A stretch of DNA of 64,000 nt, taken from Pukyongiella litopenaei. GTDB lineage: Bacteria; Pseudomonadota; Alphaproteobacteria; Rhodobacterales; Rhodobacteraceae. Below are positions 32,441 to 41,320 of this stretch, one piece after another. The DNA lies in assembly GCF_003008555.2 (NCBI RefSeq), contig NZ_CP027665.1, positions 2,976,001 to 3,040,000 of the forward strand, given 5' to 3'. Position numbers and translations under genes: made by a program. Numbering within the stretch: the stretch's first letter is position 1; every line of letters begins with the position of its first letter. A model generated the notes under the pieces. The model made no database searches. It was not told the DNA's origin and saw only the letters and a program-made list of their open reading frames with translations.

Positions 32441-32460
32441 AAAAAAGCGCAAAAAAGCGT
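32441..32460 (+). repeat. 10-base direct repeat after amn
   Basis: AAAAAAGCGC and AAAAAAGCGT are adjacent direct repeats agreeing at 9 of 10 bases, in an otherwise GC-rich area. They begin four bases after the AMP nucleosidase stop and may be part of the HU promoter's upstream A-tract region. Confidence 0.4.
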
Positions 32461-32490
32461 TGTTTTCATGGCGCCGGGGGCCACTATTTG

Positions 32491-32519
32491 TTGTGTTTGC
32501 CCACCATATCCCGTTTAAT
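32491..32519 (+). promoter_or_regulatory. Probable sigma-70-type promoter of the HU gene
   Basis: TTGTGT (32491-32496) and TTTAAT (32514-32519) are separated by 17 bases, 48 bases ahead of the HU ATG at 32567. The -10 agrees with TATAAT at 4 of 6 and the -35 with TTGACA at 3 of 6. A-tracts further upstream (32441-32460) could act as an UP element. Confidence 0.4.
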
Positions 32520-32566
32520 GCGCGCAATGAGGCCCAAGGATCGGGCGAACGAAGGAGAATACAACA

Positions 32567-32854
32567 ATGACCAAGCCGATGACCAAGACACAGCTCGTTG
32601 CCGCTCTGGCCGAGGAAATGGACAGCGACAAGAAATCCGCGGCGGCCGCGCTCGATGCGATCTGCGGCCTGATCACCCGCGAAGTCTCGGGCGGCGGCGC
32701 CGTGACCCTGCCCGGCGTCGGCAAGATCTATTGCCGCGAACGTCCCGAGCGCATGGTGCGCAACCCCGCCACCGGCGAGCAGTTCAAGAAAGAGGCCGAC
32801 AAGGTGGTCAAGATGACCATCGCCAAGGCGCTCAAGGACAGCGTCAACGGCTGA
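32567..32854 (+). CDS. HU-family DNA-binding protein
   Basis: A 95-aa HU/IHF-type protein. TKTQLVAALAEEMDSDKKSAAAALDAICGLITREVSGGGAVTLPGVGKI is the helical dimer half and the beta arm follows with RPERMVRNPATGEQFKKEADKVVKMTIAKALKDSVNG; the arm-tip RNPATGE is shorter and altered relative to E. coli HU (RNPQTG). It compacts and bends DNA as a dimer. A strong ribosome site GAAGGAGA lies ahead of the ATG and an intrinsic terminator follows, so it is a monocistronic, probably highly expressed gene. Confidence 0.93.
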   Translation: MTKPMTKTQLVAALAEEMDSDKKSAAAALDAICGLITREVSGGGAVTLPGVGKIYCRERPERMVRNPATGEQFKKEADKVVKMTIAKALKDSVNG

Positions 32855-32880
32855 ACTTGCGCCACGGCGTGAGGATTGCG

Positions 32881-32919
32881 AGGGTCGCCCCGGGATCGTC
32901 CAGGGGCGGCCCTTTTTTT
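32881..32919 (+). terminator. Intrinsic terminator of the HU gene
   Basis: GGGTCGCCCC (32882-32891) pairs with GGGGCGGCCC (32903-32912), ten pairs with one G-U, around an 11-base loop, followed by seven T (32913-32919). It starts 28 bases after the HU stop. This is the cleanest one-directional terminator in the window. Confidence 0.9.
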
Positions 32920-32944
32920 GCGGGTGGTGATGAGGAGGTCTGAA

Positions 32945-33310
32945 ATGGCGGCGGTGACAGGCATTGGCAGCGTGTTCTTCCGGGCCGATAACCCGGAAAC
33001 GCTGGCCGGATGGTATCGCGACCGGTTGGGGATCGACCTGGCGGGCGGGGCCTGGATGCAGCAGGCCGGGCCAACGGTGTTCGCGCCATTTCCGCGCGAC
33101 AGCGACTATTTTGCAGCGGATCGCCCGGTGATGCTGAATTTCCGCGTGTCCGATCTGGACGCGATGATCGCCGATCTGCGCGCGGCCGGTGTCGCGGTCG
33201 AGACACGGCCGGACTGGGACAGCGCGGTGGGGCGGTTCGCCCGCATCCATGACCCCGAAGGCAACCCGGTCGAACTGTGGGAACCGGCCGGCCCGGCGGC
33301 CGGAAACTGA
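32945..33310 (+). CDS. VOC-superfamily (glyoxalase-like) protein
   Basis: A 121-aa single-domain VOC protein. GIGSVFFRADNPETLAGWYRDRLGIDL and MLNFRVSDLDAMIADLRAAGVAV, then GRFARIHDPEGNPVELWEP, form the standard paired beta-alpha-beta-beta-beta modules; the final Glu of PVELWEP is the usual metal-ligand position. Function may be lactoylglutathione lyase-like or unrelated. The ribosome site GAGGAGG precedes ATG 32945. It follows the HU terminator and precedes a DMT transporter by 88 bases. Confidence 0.85.
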   Translation: MAAVTGIGSVFFRADNPETLAGWYRDRLGIDLAGGAWMQQAGPTVFAPFPRDSDYFAADRPVMLNFRVSDLDAMIADLRAAGVAVETRPDWDSAVGRFARIHDPEGNPVELWEPAGPAAGN

Positions 33311-33398
33311 CCGCGGGCCGCCGGTGACAGGCTTGCAACCGGGTGCGATTCGGGGAAAGGGTCGCGCGGTTTGCAACGGTGGTTCCCGGAGAGACTGA

Positions 33399-34280
33399 AT
33401 GGACGCACGCTCGATTGTCATGGGGCTCGCCTTTGCCCTGATGTGGTCGTCGGCCTTCACCTCGGCGCGGATCATCGTCGCCGATGCCTCGCCGTTGTTT
33501 TCGCTGGCGCTGCGGTTCCTGTTTTCCGGCCTGCTGGGGGTCGCGATCGCGCGGGCGATGGGGCAGTCATGGCGCCTGACGCGGGGACAGTGGCGGGCGA
33601 CGATCCTGTTCGGCGTCTGCCAGAACGCGCTGTATCTGGGGCTGAATTTCGTTGCCATGCAGTGGGTCGAAGCCTCGGTCGCGGCGATCATCGCCTCGAC
33701 CCTGCCGCTGCTGGTGGCGCTGGCAAGCTGGCTGATCCTGGGCGAGAAACTGAAATGGGCGGGCATTGCCGGGTTGCTGGCCGGCTTTGCCGGGGTGGCG
33801 ATCATCATGGGGTCGCGGATCAGCGCCGGGGTCGATCCGCTGGGCATCCTGCTCTGCGGGATCGGCGTGCTGGCGCTGACCTTTGCCACGCTGGCGGTGC
33901 GCGGGGCCACATCGGGCGGCAATTTCATGATGGTCGTGGGGCTTCAGATGCTGGTGGGGGCGGCGCTGCTGTTCGCCGCCGCGCCGCTGTTCGAAACCAT
34001 CCGCATCAATCCGACCTGGCCGCTGCTGCTGGCCTTCGTCTATACCACGCTGGTTCCGGGGCTGGCGGCGACCCTGATCTGGTTCATGCTGCTGCACCGG
34101 ATCGGCCCGGTGCGGGCGGCGACCTTTCACTTTCTCAACCCGGTATTCGGGGTGACCATTGCCTGGGCGCTGCTGGGCGAACGGCTGGGGATCGCCGACC
34201 TGATCGGGGTGCTGGTCGTCACCGCCGGTATCCTTGCGGTGCAGCTGTCGCGCCGGCCGGCGGCGCAAACATCTGCGTGA
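33399..34280 (+). CDS. DMT-superfamily (EamA) transporter
   Basis: A 293-aa membrane protein with about ten helices in two EamA repeats (about 5-135 and 150-285). GLAFALMWSSAFTSARIIVADASPLFSLALRFLFSG opens the first, and VASWLILGEKLKWAGIAGLLAGFAGVAII and AATFHFLNPVFGVTIAWALLGERLGIADLIGVLVVTAGILAVQ close each repeat with the typical GE motif. Substrate unknown. It differs clearly from the DMT protein at 10398. Confidence 0.9.
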   Translation: MDARSIVMGLAFALMWSSAFTSARIIVADASPLFSLALRFLFSGLLGVAIARAMGQSWRLTRGQWRATILFGVCQNALYLGLNFVAMQWVEASVAAIIASTLPLLVALASWLILGEKLKWAGIAGLLAGFAGVAIIMGSRISAGVDPLGILLCGIGVLALTFATLAVRGATSGGNFMMVVGLQMLVGAALLFAAAPLFETIRINPTWPLLLAFVYTTLVPGLAATLIWFMLLHRIGPVRAATFHFLNPVFGVTIAWALLGERLGIADLIGVLVVTAGILAVQLSRRPAAQTSA

Positions 34281-34308
34281 CCGGGCCGTAACAGGCTTTT
34301 GGCCCGGT
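34280..34308 (+). terminator. Hairpin after the DMT transporter gene
   Basis: ACCGGGCC (34280-34287) and GGCCCGGT (34301-34308) are perfect 8-base arms around a 13-base loop ending in TTTT. The stem begins at the stop codon of the transporter gene and ends 45 bases before msrB. Without a following T-run its terminating power is uncertain. Confidence 0.45.
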
Positions 34309-34353
34309 GCCGGGTGCCCCATATGATATCCCGACGCAGGTTCGGAGGATCGG

Positions 34354-34803
34354 ATGCCCAACTATCGCAAGGACGAAACCGCCATCGCCGGGCTGACACC
34401 CGAGCAATTCCGGGTGACCCAGCAGAACGGCACCGAGGCGCCGGGCAGCGGCGCGCTTCTGGGTAACAAGGAACCGGGGCTCTATGTCGATATCGTGTCG
34501 GGCGAGCCGCTGTTCGCGTCGTCCGACAAATACGACTCCGGCTGTGGCTGGCCCAGTTTCACCAGGCCGGTCGAACCCGCGCATGTCAGCGAACTGGAAG
34601 ATCGCAGCCACGGCATGATCCGGACCGAGGTGCGGTCGGCTAACGGTGACAGCCATCTGGGGCATGTGTTTCCCGACGGGCCGCGTGACCGGGGCGGGTT
34701 GCGCTATTGCATCAATTCGGCGTCGCTGCGGTTCATCCATCGCGATGACATGGAGGCCGAGGGCTATGGCGCCTATCTGAACCAGGTGGAGGATATGGCA
34801 TGA
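34354..34803 (+). CDS. msrB: Peptide-methionine (R)-S-oxide reductase, zinc-free form
   Basis: A 149-aa Msr[34 protein letters not shown] and [16 protein letters not shown] are family signatures; the catalytic cysteine is in LRYCINS, and the cysteine in DSGCGWP could resolve the disulphide. The two CxxC zinc pairs of many MsrBs are missing: [10 protein letters not shown] and SANGDSHLG stand where they would be. It reduces methionine-R-sulphoxide in proteins. It overlaps msrA as ATGA, so both stereoisomers are handled together. Confidence 0.93.
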   Translation: MPNYRKDETAIAGLTPEQFRVTQQNGTEAPGSGALLGNKEPGLYVDIVSGEPLFASSDKYDSGCGWPSFTRPVEPAHVSELEDRSHGMIRTEVRSANGDSHLGHVFPDGPRDRGGLRYCINSASLRFIHRDDMEAEGYGAYLNQVEDMA

Positions 34804-35306
34804 CCGAACGCGCCGTTCTGGCGGGGGGCTGTTTCTGGGGGATGCAGGACCTGATCCGCAGGCTGCCCGGCATCGTGCGGACCCGCGTGGGCTATACCGG
34901 TGGCGATGTCCCCGATGCCACCTACCGCAACCACGGCACCCATGCCGAGGGGATCGAGATCGTCTTCGACCCCGCGCAGATCAGCTACCGGCAGGTGCTG
35001 GAGTTCTTCTTTCAGATCCACGACCCGACCACGCCGAACCGGCAGGGCAACGATCTGGGCCCTAGCTACCGGTCCGCGATCTACTATGTGGACGCGGCGC
35101 AGAAAGCCGTGGCCGAGGCCACGATTGCCGATGTGAACGACAGCGGGCTGTGGCCGGGGCCGGTCGTGACCGAGGTTGAGCCGGCCGGCGATTTCTGGGA
35201 GGCCGAGCCCGAACATCAGGATTATCGCGAGCGGATCCCCAATGGCTATACCTGCCATTTTCCGCGCCCGGGCTGGGTGCTGCCGAAACGAGACGCGGCA
35301 GAGTAG
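34800..35306 (+). CDS. msrA: Peptide-methionine (S)-S-oxide reductase
   Basis: A 168-aa MsrA with the catalytic cysteine at position 11 in the signature GGCFWGMQ. Other conserved parts are [31 protein letters not shown] and [27 protein letters not shown]. It reduces methionine-S-sulphoxide with thioredoxin. The tail lacks an obvious pair of resolving cysteines, so recycling may use another thiol. It is coupled to msrB and converges with fcl. Confidence 0.95.
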   Translation: MTERAVLAGGCFWGMQDLIRRLPGIVRTRVGYTGGDVPDATYRNHGTHAEGIEIVFDPAQISYRQVLEFFFQIHDPTTPNRQGNDLGPSYRSAIYYVDAAQKAVAEATIADVNDSGLWPGPVVTEVEPAGDFWEAEPEHQDYRERIPNGYTCHFPRPGWVLPKRDAAE

Positions 35307-35369
35307 CGGGTTGCGGCCCGGTCGCGGGCAGGGCCGCGCCAAGGGGCGGGCCCGATCCCGCGCCGCGGC

Positions 35370-36341
35370 TCAGTGGCCCCGGACCGCGCCCGCGTCAAGC
35401 GCGGCCAGGTAGTCGCGATAGGTCCGTTCCAGCCCCTCGCGCAGCGGTATCCGCGCCTGCCAGCCAAGCGCCGTCAGCCGCGTCACGTCGACCAGTTTGC
35501 GCGGGGTGCCGTCGGGTTTGGACCTGTCAAAGGTCAGTTCGACCTCCGCCCCCACCACCTCGGCCACCAGCCGGGCCAGATCGGCGATCGAGATGTCGTC
35601 GCCCACGCCCACGTTCAGCGCCACCTCGCCGGAATAGCTGCGCAGCAGGAACACCAGCGCGTCGGCCAGGTCATCCACATGCAGGAATTCGCGGCGCGGC
35701 GTCCCGCTGCCCCAGATTTCGACCTCGCGCGTGCCGCTGGTCCGGGCTGCGTGCATCCGGGCGATGAAGGCGGGCAGCACATGGCTGCCGTTGGGCGAAT
35801 AATTGTCGCCCGGCCCATAGAGGTTGGTCGGCATCGCCGAGATGTAGTCGCGCCCGTATTGCCGGCGATAGGCCTGGCACAGTTTCAGCCCCGCGATCTT
35901 GGCGATGGCATACCATTCATTGGTCGGCTCCAGCGGGCCGGTCAGCAGGCAATCCTCGGGCATCGGTTGCGGTGCGAGGCGCGGATAGATGCAGGTCGAG
36001 CCCAGGAACAGCAGCCGCTGAACGTCCAGCGAATGGGCCGCGTCGATCACGTTGGACTGGATGGCCAGGTTTTCCGACAGGAATTCCGCCGGTTGCCGGT
36101 CATTGGCGAGGATCCCGCCCACCTTGGCGGCGGCCAGGCAGATGGCGTCGGGTTTCATGTCGCCGATCCAGTCGCGCACCGCCCCCTGGTCGCGCAGGTC
36201 CAGCACGTCGCGCCCGGCGGTCAGGATCTCGACATCCTCGGACCCCAGCCGCCGCGTGATCGCCGAGCCGACCATGCCGCGATGGCCGGCGACCCAGATC
36301 CGTTTGCCGGCCAGGTCATAGCGGTAGGGATCACCAGTCAT
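35370..36341 (-). CDS. fcl: GDP-L-fucose synthase
   Basis: A 323-aa short-chain dehydrogenase-type enzyme. The N-terminal [20 protein letters not shown] binds NADP, and the catalytic Ser-Tyr-Lys triad is seen in [43 protein letters not shown]. It epimerises and reduces GDP-4-keto-6-deoxymannose to GDP-L-fucose, the step after Gmd. The gene starts within the 3' end of gmd (11-base overlap), so the two form one operon. Confidence 0.95.
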   Translation of the reverse strand: MTGDPYRYDLAGKRIWVAGHRGMVGSAITRRLGSEDVEILTAGRDVLDLRDQGAVRDWIGDMKPDAICLAAAKVGGILANDRQPAEFLSENLAIQSNVIDAAHSLDVQRLLFLGSTCIYPRLAPQPMPEDCLLTGPLEPTNEWYAIAKIAGLKLCQAYRRQYGRDYISAMPTNLYGPGDNYSPNGSHVLPAFIARMHAARTSGTREVEIWGSGTPRREFLHVDDLADALVFLLRSYSGEVALNVGVGDDISIADLARLVAEVVGAEVELTFDRSKPDGTPRKLVDVTRLTALGWQARIPLREGLERTYRDYLAALDAGAVRGH

Positions 36342-37404
36342 CGCGCTGCACCCGTTCGCGTTCGGCGGCCACCGTGTCGAGGTCGGACGCGACCATCTCG
36401 CGCACCATCTCGGCCAGCGTCACCTTGGGCGTCCAGCCCAGCACCTCGCGGGCCTTGGTCGGGTCGGCCAGCAGGTGATCGACTTCCGTGGGGCGGAAAT
36501 ATTTTGGATCGACCGCCACCAGCACCCGGCCGCTGGCCGGGTCGACGCCTGTTTCGTCGAGCCCCGTTCCCCGCCATTCGATCCGCTGGTCGACCGCCGC
36601 GAACGAGGCGTTGACGAAATCGCGGACCGAGGCGCTTTCGCCGGTGCCCAGCACGAAATCGCCCGGTTCATCCTGTTGCAGGATGCGCCACATGCCTTCG
36701 ACATAGTCGCGCGCGTGGCCCCAGTCGCGGCGTGCGCCCAGGTTGCCGATCAGCAGCCGGTCCTGCAATCCCAGATGGATCGCCGCGACGGCGCGGGTGA
36801 TCTTGCGGGTGACGAAGGTTTCGCCCCTGAGCGGGCTTTCGTGGTTGAACAGGATGCCGTTCGAGGCGTGCATCCCGTAGGCTTCGCGGTAGTTCACGGT
36901 GATCCAGTAGCCGTAGAGCTTGGCCACCGCATAGGGCGACCGCGGGTAGAACGGCGTGGTTTCGTTCTGCGGCGGCGGGGTGGCGCCAAACAGCTCGGAT
37001 GTCGAGGCCTGGTAGAACCGCGTGGTCTGTTCCATGTTCAGGATGCGGATCGCCTCGAGAATCCGCAGGGTGCCCACCGCATCGGCGTTGGCGGTGTATT
37101 CCGGGGTTTCGAAACTGACCTGCACATGGCTCTGCGCGGCGAGGTTGTAGATCTCGGTGGGCTGCACCTCCTGGATCAGGCGGATCAGGTTGGTGCTGTC
37201 GGTCATGTCGCCGTAATGCATGAAGAACCGCACGTCCTCGTTCAGCAGCGGGTCCTGATAGAACCGGTCGACCCGCGCGGTGTTGAACGACGACGACCGG
37301 CGTTTGACGCCATGCACGTCATAGCCCTTGGCGAGCAGCAGTTCGGTGATATAGGCGCCGTCCTGCCCGGTGATGCCGGTGACGAGGGCTGTTTTCTTGG
37401 TCAT
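36331..37404 (-). CDS. gmd: GDP-mannose 4,6-dehydratase
   Basis: A 357-aa dehydratase. [42 protein letters not shown] is the nucleotide-binding start, and [74 protein letters not shown] holds the catalytic T/E/Y/K residues. It makes GDP-4-keto-6-deoxy-D-mannose. ATG at 37404 is selected because it begins the Rossmann strand correctly. With fcl it supplies GDP-L-fucose for a polysaccharide or a flagellar/surface glycan; no glycosyltransferase is in the window. Confidence 0.96.
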   Translation of the reverse strand: MTKKTALVTGITGQDGAYITELLLAKGYDVHGVKRRSSSFNTARVDRFYQDPLLNEDVRFFMHYGDMTDSTNLIRLIQEVQPTEIYNLAAQSHVQVSFETPEYTANADAVGTLRILEAIRILNMEQTTRFYQASTSELFGATPPPQNETTPFYPRSPYAVAKLYGYWITVNYREAYGMHASNGILFNHESPLRGETFVTRKITRAVAAIHLGLQDRLLIGNLGARRDWGHARDYVEGMWRILQQDEPGDFVLGTGESASVRDFVNASFAAVDQRIEWRGTGLDETGVDPASGRVLVAVDPKYFRPTEVDHLLADPTKAREVLGWTPKVTLAEMVREMVASDLDTVAAERERVQRDDW

Positions 37405-37522
37405 TGCGGGAAACCTTGGTGCTGTTGCGTCGCTGGTGCGGGCCACCCTAAACCGTATTCCGGGGCGATGCCGCAAGAAACTGCGCTGCGCTGCGCGGGG
37501 AATTTCGCGACAAGTCGGGATA

Positions 37523-37537
37523 TTAGCGGCGTGTTAA
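37523..37537 (+). promoter_or_regulatory. Flagellar box a (CtrA-like), upstream of motB
   Basis: TTAG-CGGCGTG-TTAA, 46 bases before the motB ATG. The form TTAR-N7-TTAA matches the CtrA recognition pattern TTAA-N7-TTAA at 7 of 8 positions. The bases after it (CCCGGCG, then CTA at offset 26) are shared with box b. Confidence 0.6.
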
Positions 37538-37583
37538 CCCGGCGCCGCCTATTCCTGTCGTCGGGTGAGCAAAGGTGATGGAA

Positions 37584-38420
37584 ATGGATGCGCGGACCAA
37601 TGTCGCGCCGGTCATCATCAAGCGCAAGAAGGTCATCGGCGGCGGCGGTCACCACGGGGGCGCCTGGAAGGTCGCCTACGCGGATTTCGTGACGGCGATG
37701 ATGGCCTTTTTCATGCTGATGTGGCTGCTGAACGCGACGACCGAAAAGCAACGCAAGGGGCTTGCCGATTATTTCTCGCCGACGGTCCCGATCAACCGGG
37801 TGTCGGGCGGCGGCGACGGTGCCTTTGGCGGTGACAGCATGTTCGCCGAGGACGTGCTGCCGAAGAACGGCACCGGCGGGCTCAGGACCCGGGCATCCGA
37901 CGCGCACCGGTCGCGCGGCGAAACCGGCGTCGACGAAACCGCGCCGTCACTGGACGAGGGCGACCCGCTCAGGACCATCGAGGACAGGCTGATGGGCCGG
38001 GGGGGCGAAAGCTTCGTATCCAACGACCTGCTGCGCCATGTCGCCACCCGCGTGACCGACGAAGGCCTGATCATCGAGCTTTTTTCGCTGCCCGGGGTGC
38101 CGCTCTTCGACGGCGAAACCGCCCGCCCGACGCGGGTCATGCGCGATCTGACAGGGATGGTGGCCCGGCTGGCGGCGACGGTCGAAAACGGTGTCGCGAT
38201 CGGGGGCCATACCCGCGCCGTTCCCATCGTGCGGGCGGAAAATCCGGTCTGGGACCTGTCTACCGCGCGGGCCGGGCGCAGCCGTGAACTGCTCGAAGCC
38301 GCGGGCATGGCGGACCACCGGATCCGGCGCGTCACCGGCCATGCCGACCGCCGCCCGGCGATTGCGAACCCGATGGCGGACCGCAACGCGCGCATCGAGA
38401 TTATCCTGTTGCGCAGCTGA
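37584..38420 (+). CDS. motB: Flagellar motor stator protein MotB
   Basis: About 278 aa. The single transmembrane helix lies in WKVAYADFVTAMMAFFMLMWLL, with the proton-carrying aspartate at position 34 in YADFVTA. The C-terminal OmpA-like domain (about 180-278) contains AIGGHTRAVPIV and the peptidoglycan-binding region ending RNARIEIILLR. The middle is a poorly conserved linker. ATG at 37584 is preferred because AAAGG at 37571 has the right spacing; ATG 37578 and GTG 37575 are alternatives. motA lies 18.6 kb away at the far end of the block, an unusual separation. Box a is upstream. Confidence 0.92.
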   Translation: MDARTNVAPVIIKRKKVIGGGGHHGGAWKVAYADFVTAMMAFFMLMWLLNATTEKQRKGLADYFSPTVPINRVSGGGDGAFGGDSMFAEDVLPKNGTGGLRTRASDAHRSRGETGVDETAPSLDEGDPLRTIEDRLMGRGGESFVSNDLLRHVATRVTDEGLIIELFSLPGVPLFDGETARPTRVMRDLTGMVARLAATVENGVAIGGHTRAVPIVRAENPVWDLSTARAGRSRELLEAAGMADHRIRRVTGHADRRPAIANPMADRNARIEIILLRS

Positions 38421-38464
38421 GCGCGCGCGATGCTCCGGCCCGGATTTCGGGGGAATTTTATCTG

Positions 38465-38479
38465 TTAGCCTGGTGTTAA
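38465..38479 (+). promoter_or_regulatory. Flagellar box b (CtrA-like), upstream of flgE
   Basis: TTAG-CCTGGTG-TTAA, 54 bases before the flgE start. Like box a it has TG before the second half-site and GCCGGCG after it, with CTA at offset 26 from the box start, so the two probably represent the same promoter type. Confidence 0.6.
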
Positions 38480-38533
38480 GCCGGCGCACGCTAGCTGTTG
38501 CGGGACGATTCATGTGTAGCAGAAAGGCGCGCC

Positions 38534-39835
38534 ATGACGATTTCCTCTTCGCTCAACGCCGGTGTGGCGGGGCTGTCCGCCAATGCCAGCCGGCTGGCCT
38601 CGATTTCCGACAACATCGCCAATTCCTCGACCTACGGGTACAAACGCGTCCAGACCGATTTCCATTCGATGGTCATCGCGTCGAATGGCGGCAGCTATTC
38701 CGCCGGCGGCACCCGCGCGACCACGACCCGGCTGATCGACGCCCGCGGGCCGCTGATATCGACCTCGAACGCGACCGATCTCGCGGTGCGGGGGCGCGGC
38801 ATGATCCCAGTCGCCTCGGCCGCCGAGGCGGCGGCAGGCGGCGAATCGCTGCAGATGATGCTGACCACGACGGGATCGTTCCGCACCGACGACACCGGGC
38901 GGCTGACCACCGAATCCGGCCTGGTTCTGCTGGGGTGGCCGGCGCTGCCCGACGGGACCTTTCCGCCCTATCCCCGCGATACGGCCGCGGCGCTCGAACC
39001 GGTGCAGATCAATCTCAACCAGCTGTCCGGTGAACCGACCACGCGGATGACCCTGGGGTTGAACCTGCCCGCGACCGAAACCGAGGCGGGCGGAACCGGC
39101 CAGCCGCGCGACCTGTCGGTGGAATATTACGACAATCTGGGCAGATCCGAGAGCATTCAGGTGTCGTTCAGCCCGGCCATTCCGGCGGCCGGCATGTCGA
39201 ACCAGTGGACGATGGTGCTCAGCGATTCCGCATCGGGCGGTGCGGTGATCGGGGAATACACCCTGACCTTCGACGACAGCCGGGCCGCCGGCGGAACCCT
39301 GAGCGCGGTCAGCACGGTGTCGGGCGGCGCCTACGATCCGGCGACCGGGTCGATGGTCGTCAATGTCGATGGCGGACCGATCGAGTTTACCATCGGCGGG
39401 ATCGGCGACAGCAATGGCATCACCCAGCTTTCCGACCAGTTCGCGCCGGGCACGATTTCCAAGGACGGATCGGCGGTCAGCAACATGACCGGCGTCGAGA
39501 TCGACGCCAATGGCCAGGTCCATGCCTATTTCGATTCGGGCGCCACGCGGACGATCTACAAGGTTCCCCTGGCCGATGTGCCCAATCCCAACGGGATGGT
39601 GGCGCTCAACCACCAGACCTATCTGCCGTCGCCGGATAGCGGCGCCTATTTCCTCTGGGATGCCGGTGACGGGCCGACGGGCGAGGTCGTTGCCTATGCG
39701 CGCGAGGAATCCTCGACCGACGTGGCGGGCGAACTCACGTCCATGATCCAGACCCAGCGCGCCTATTCGTCGAACGCCAAGGTGATCCAGACCGTGGACG
39801 AGATGCTGCAGGAAACCACCAATATCAAGCGATGA
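38534..39835 (+). CDS. flgE: Flagellar hook protein FlgE
   Basis: A 433-aa hook protein. SSLNAGVAGLSANASRLASISDNIANSSTYGYKRVQTDF is the N-terminal flagellar rod/hook signature and VAGELTSMIQTQRAYSSNAKVIQTVDEMLQETTNIKR the C-terminal helix; the central part is the variable FlgE domain with VEYYDNLGRSESIQVSF. It is secreted through the flagellar export gate and polymerises the hook. Start ATG 38534 has AGAAAGG ahead of it. It leads the flgE-flgK-flgL-flgI run, each gene closely spaced. Confidence 0.94.
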   Translation: MTISSSLNAGVAGLSANASRLASISDNIANSSTYGYKRVQTDFHSMVIASNGGSYSAGGTRATTTRLIDARGPLISTSNATDLAVRGRGMIPVASAAEAAAGGESLQMMLTTTGSFRTDDTGRLTTESGLVLLGWPALPDGTFPPYPRDTAAALEPVQINLNQLSGEPTTRMTLGLNLPATETEAGGTGQPRDLSVEYYDNLGRSESIQVSFSPAIPAAGMSNQWTMVLSDSASGGAVIGEYTLTFDDSRAAGGTLSAVSTVSGGAYDPATGSMVVNVDGGPIEFTIGGIGDSNGITQLSDQFAPGTISKDGSAVSNMTGVEIDANGQVHAYFDSGATRTIYKVPLADVPNPNGMVALNHQTYLPSPDSGAYFLWDAGDGPTGEVVAYAREESSTDVAGELTSMIQTQRAYSSNAKVIQTVDEMLQETTNIKR

Positions 39836-39881
39836 CCGGCATCGCGCGAAACGCTGACCGGCCCCGGCAGGAGCATTCGAC

Positions 39882-41318
39882 ATGGCATTGACCTCCGCTC
39901 TCAACAGCGCGCTGAGTGGCCTGAACGCCGCCAGCCGCGCGTCTGTCCTGGTGTCCGAGAACCTCGCCAACGCGATGACCGAAGGCTATGGCCGCAGGAC
40001 GCTCGGCCTGGGGTCCAACGGCGATGTCGCGCCGGGCGTTCGGGTGATCGGCGTGACCCGCAACACCGACCCCAGCCTGGTTGCGAGCCGCCGGGGCGCG
40101 GATGCCGATCTGGGCGCTGCGGCGGCGCTGTCGCGGTTCCACGCGCGCGTGCTCGACCTCGTCGGCAACTCGGACGAACCGGGATCCATTTCCTCACGGC
40201 TGGCTGAGTTCGAATCCAGCCTGATCGAAGCCGCCAGCCGGCCCGATTCGGCGGTCCGGCTCGATGCCGCGGCGCAGGCCGGTGTCGATCTCGCCCGTGC
40301 GATATCGGATGCGTCGCGCGGTATCCAGGACATGCGGATCGAGGCGGACCGCGGCATCGGTGACCAGGTGGAACGGCTGAACGCCGCGTTGCAGGAGGTG
40401 CGCACCCTCAACGCACGGATTTCCGCCGCGGGCGCCGGGACCGGCGAACAGGCGGCGCTCGCCGACCAGCGGCAGGTGATCGTCGACGAGATCAACGAAA
40501 TGATCCCCGTCCGCATCGTCGAACGGGATCGCGGCCAGGTCGCCCTGTTCACGCAGGGCGGCGCCACCCTTCTCGACGGGATGGCGGCCGAACTGTCCTT
40601 CGAGGTCACCAACCTGATCGTGCCCGAGATGCAGGTGGGCGGCGCCCTGTCGGGGCTCGAACTGAATGGCCGGCCCATCACCCCGTCGGCGGTCGGCGGG
40701 GGAACGTTGGCGGCCCGGTTCGCGGTGCGCGACGACCTCGCCGTCGAGGCGCAGGCCGAGCTGGACAGCCTTGCCCGCGATCTGGTCGAACGGTTCGAGG
40801 ATCCGGCGCTGGACGCGACCCGCATCGCGGGTTCGCCGGGGCTGTTCACCGATGACGGCAACGCCCTCGATCCCGGCGCGGCAACGGGGCTCGCGGGGCG
40901 GCTGTCGTTCAACGCGCTTGCCGACCCCGAACGGGGCGGTGCGTCATGGCTGTTGCGCGATGGGCTCGGCGCGGCGACCCCGGGCGATCAGGGCAATGCG
41001 CGCCTGCTGCAATCGCTCGGCGCGGCGCTGTCGGCCGACCGGACCCTGACCGGTTCGCCGTTCGGCACCGGTGCCATGTCGGCCTTAGATGCGTCGTCGG
41101 CCCTGCTGTCGCAGGTGGCCCGGCGCGACGGGATCGCCGCCCGGACGCTCAGCTTTGCCACGGCGTCCCAGACCGAACTGTTGCGGGCCGAACAGGCGCA
41201 GGGCGTCGATACCGACGCTGAATTGCAGTCGCTGATGATGATCGAACGGATCTATGCCGCCAACGCCAAGATGATCGAGACGGTGGACGACATGCTCCAG
41301 ACATTGCTGAGGATCTGA
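39882..41318 (+). CDS. flgK: Flagellar hook-associated protein 1
   Basis: A 478-aa FlgK. LTSALNSALSGLNAASRASVLVSENLANAMTEGYGRRTL is the N-terminal signature, and the C-terminal helix LQSLMMIERIYAANAKMIETVDDMLQTLLRI matches the D0 domain. It forms the hook-filament junction. It is shorter than enteric FlgK (about 545 aa), as is common in this group. Ribosome site GGCAGGAG precedes the ATG; the gap to flgE is 46 bases and flgL begins three bases after its stop. Confidence 0.92.
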   Translation: MALTSALNSALSGLNAASRASVLVSENLANAMTEGYGRRTLGLGSNGDVAPGVRVIGVTRNTDPSLVASRRGADADLGAAAALSRFHARVLDLVGNSDEPGSISSRLAEFESSLIEAASRPDSAVRLDAAAQAGVDLARAISDASRGIQDMRIEADRGIGDQVERLNAALQEVRTLNARISAAGAGTGEQAALADQRQVIVDEINEMIPVRIVERDRGQVALFTQGGATLLDGMAAELSFEVTNLIVPEMQVGGALSGLELNGRPITPSAVGGGTLAARFAVRDDLAVEAQAELDSLARDLVERFEDPALDATRIAGSPGLFTDDGNALDPGAATGLAGRLSFNALADPERGGASWLLRDGLGAATPGDQGNARLLQSLGAALSADRTLTGSPFGTGAMSALDASSALLSQVARRDGIAARTLSFATASQTELLRAEQAQGVDTDAELQSLMMIERIYAANAKMIETVDDMLQTLLRI

Positions 41319-41320
41319 AT

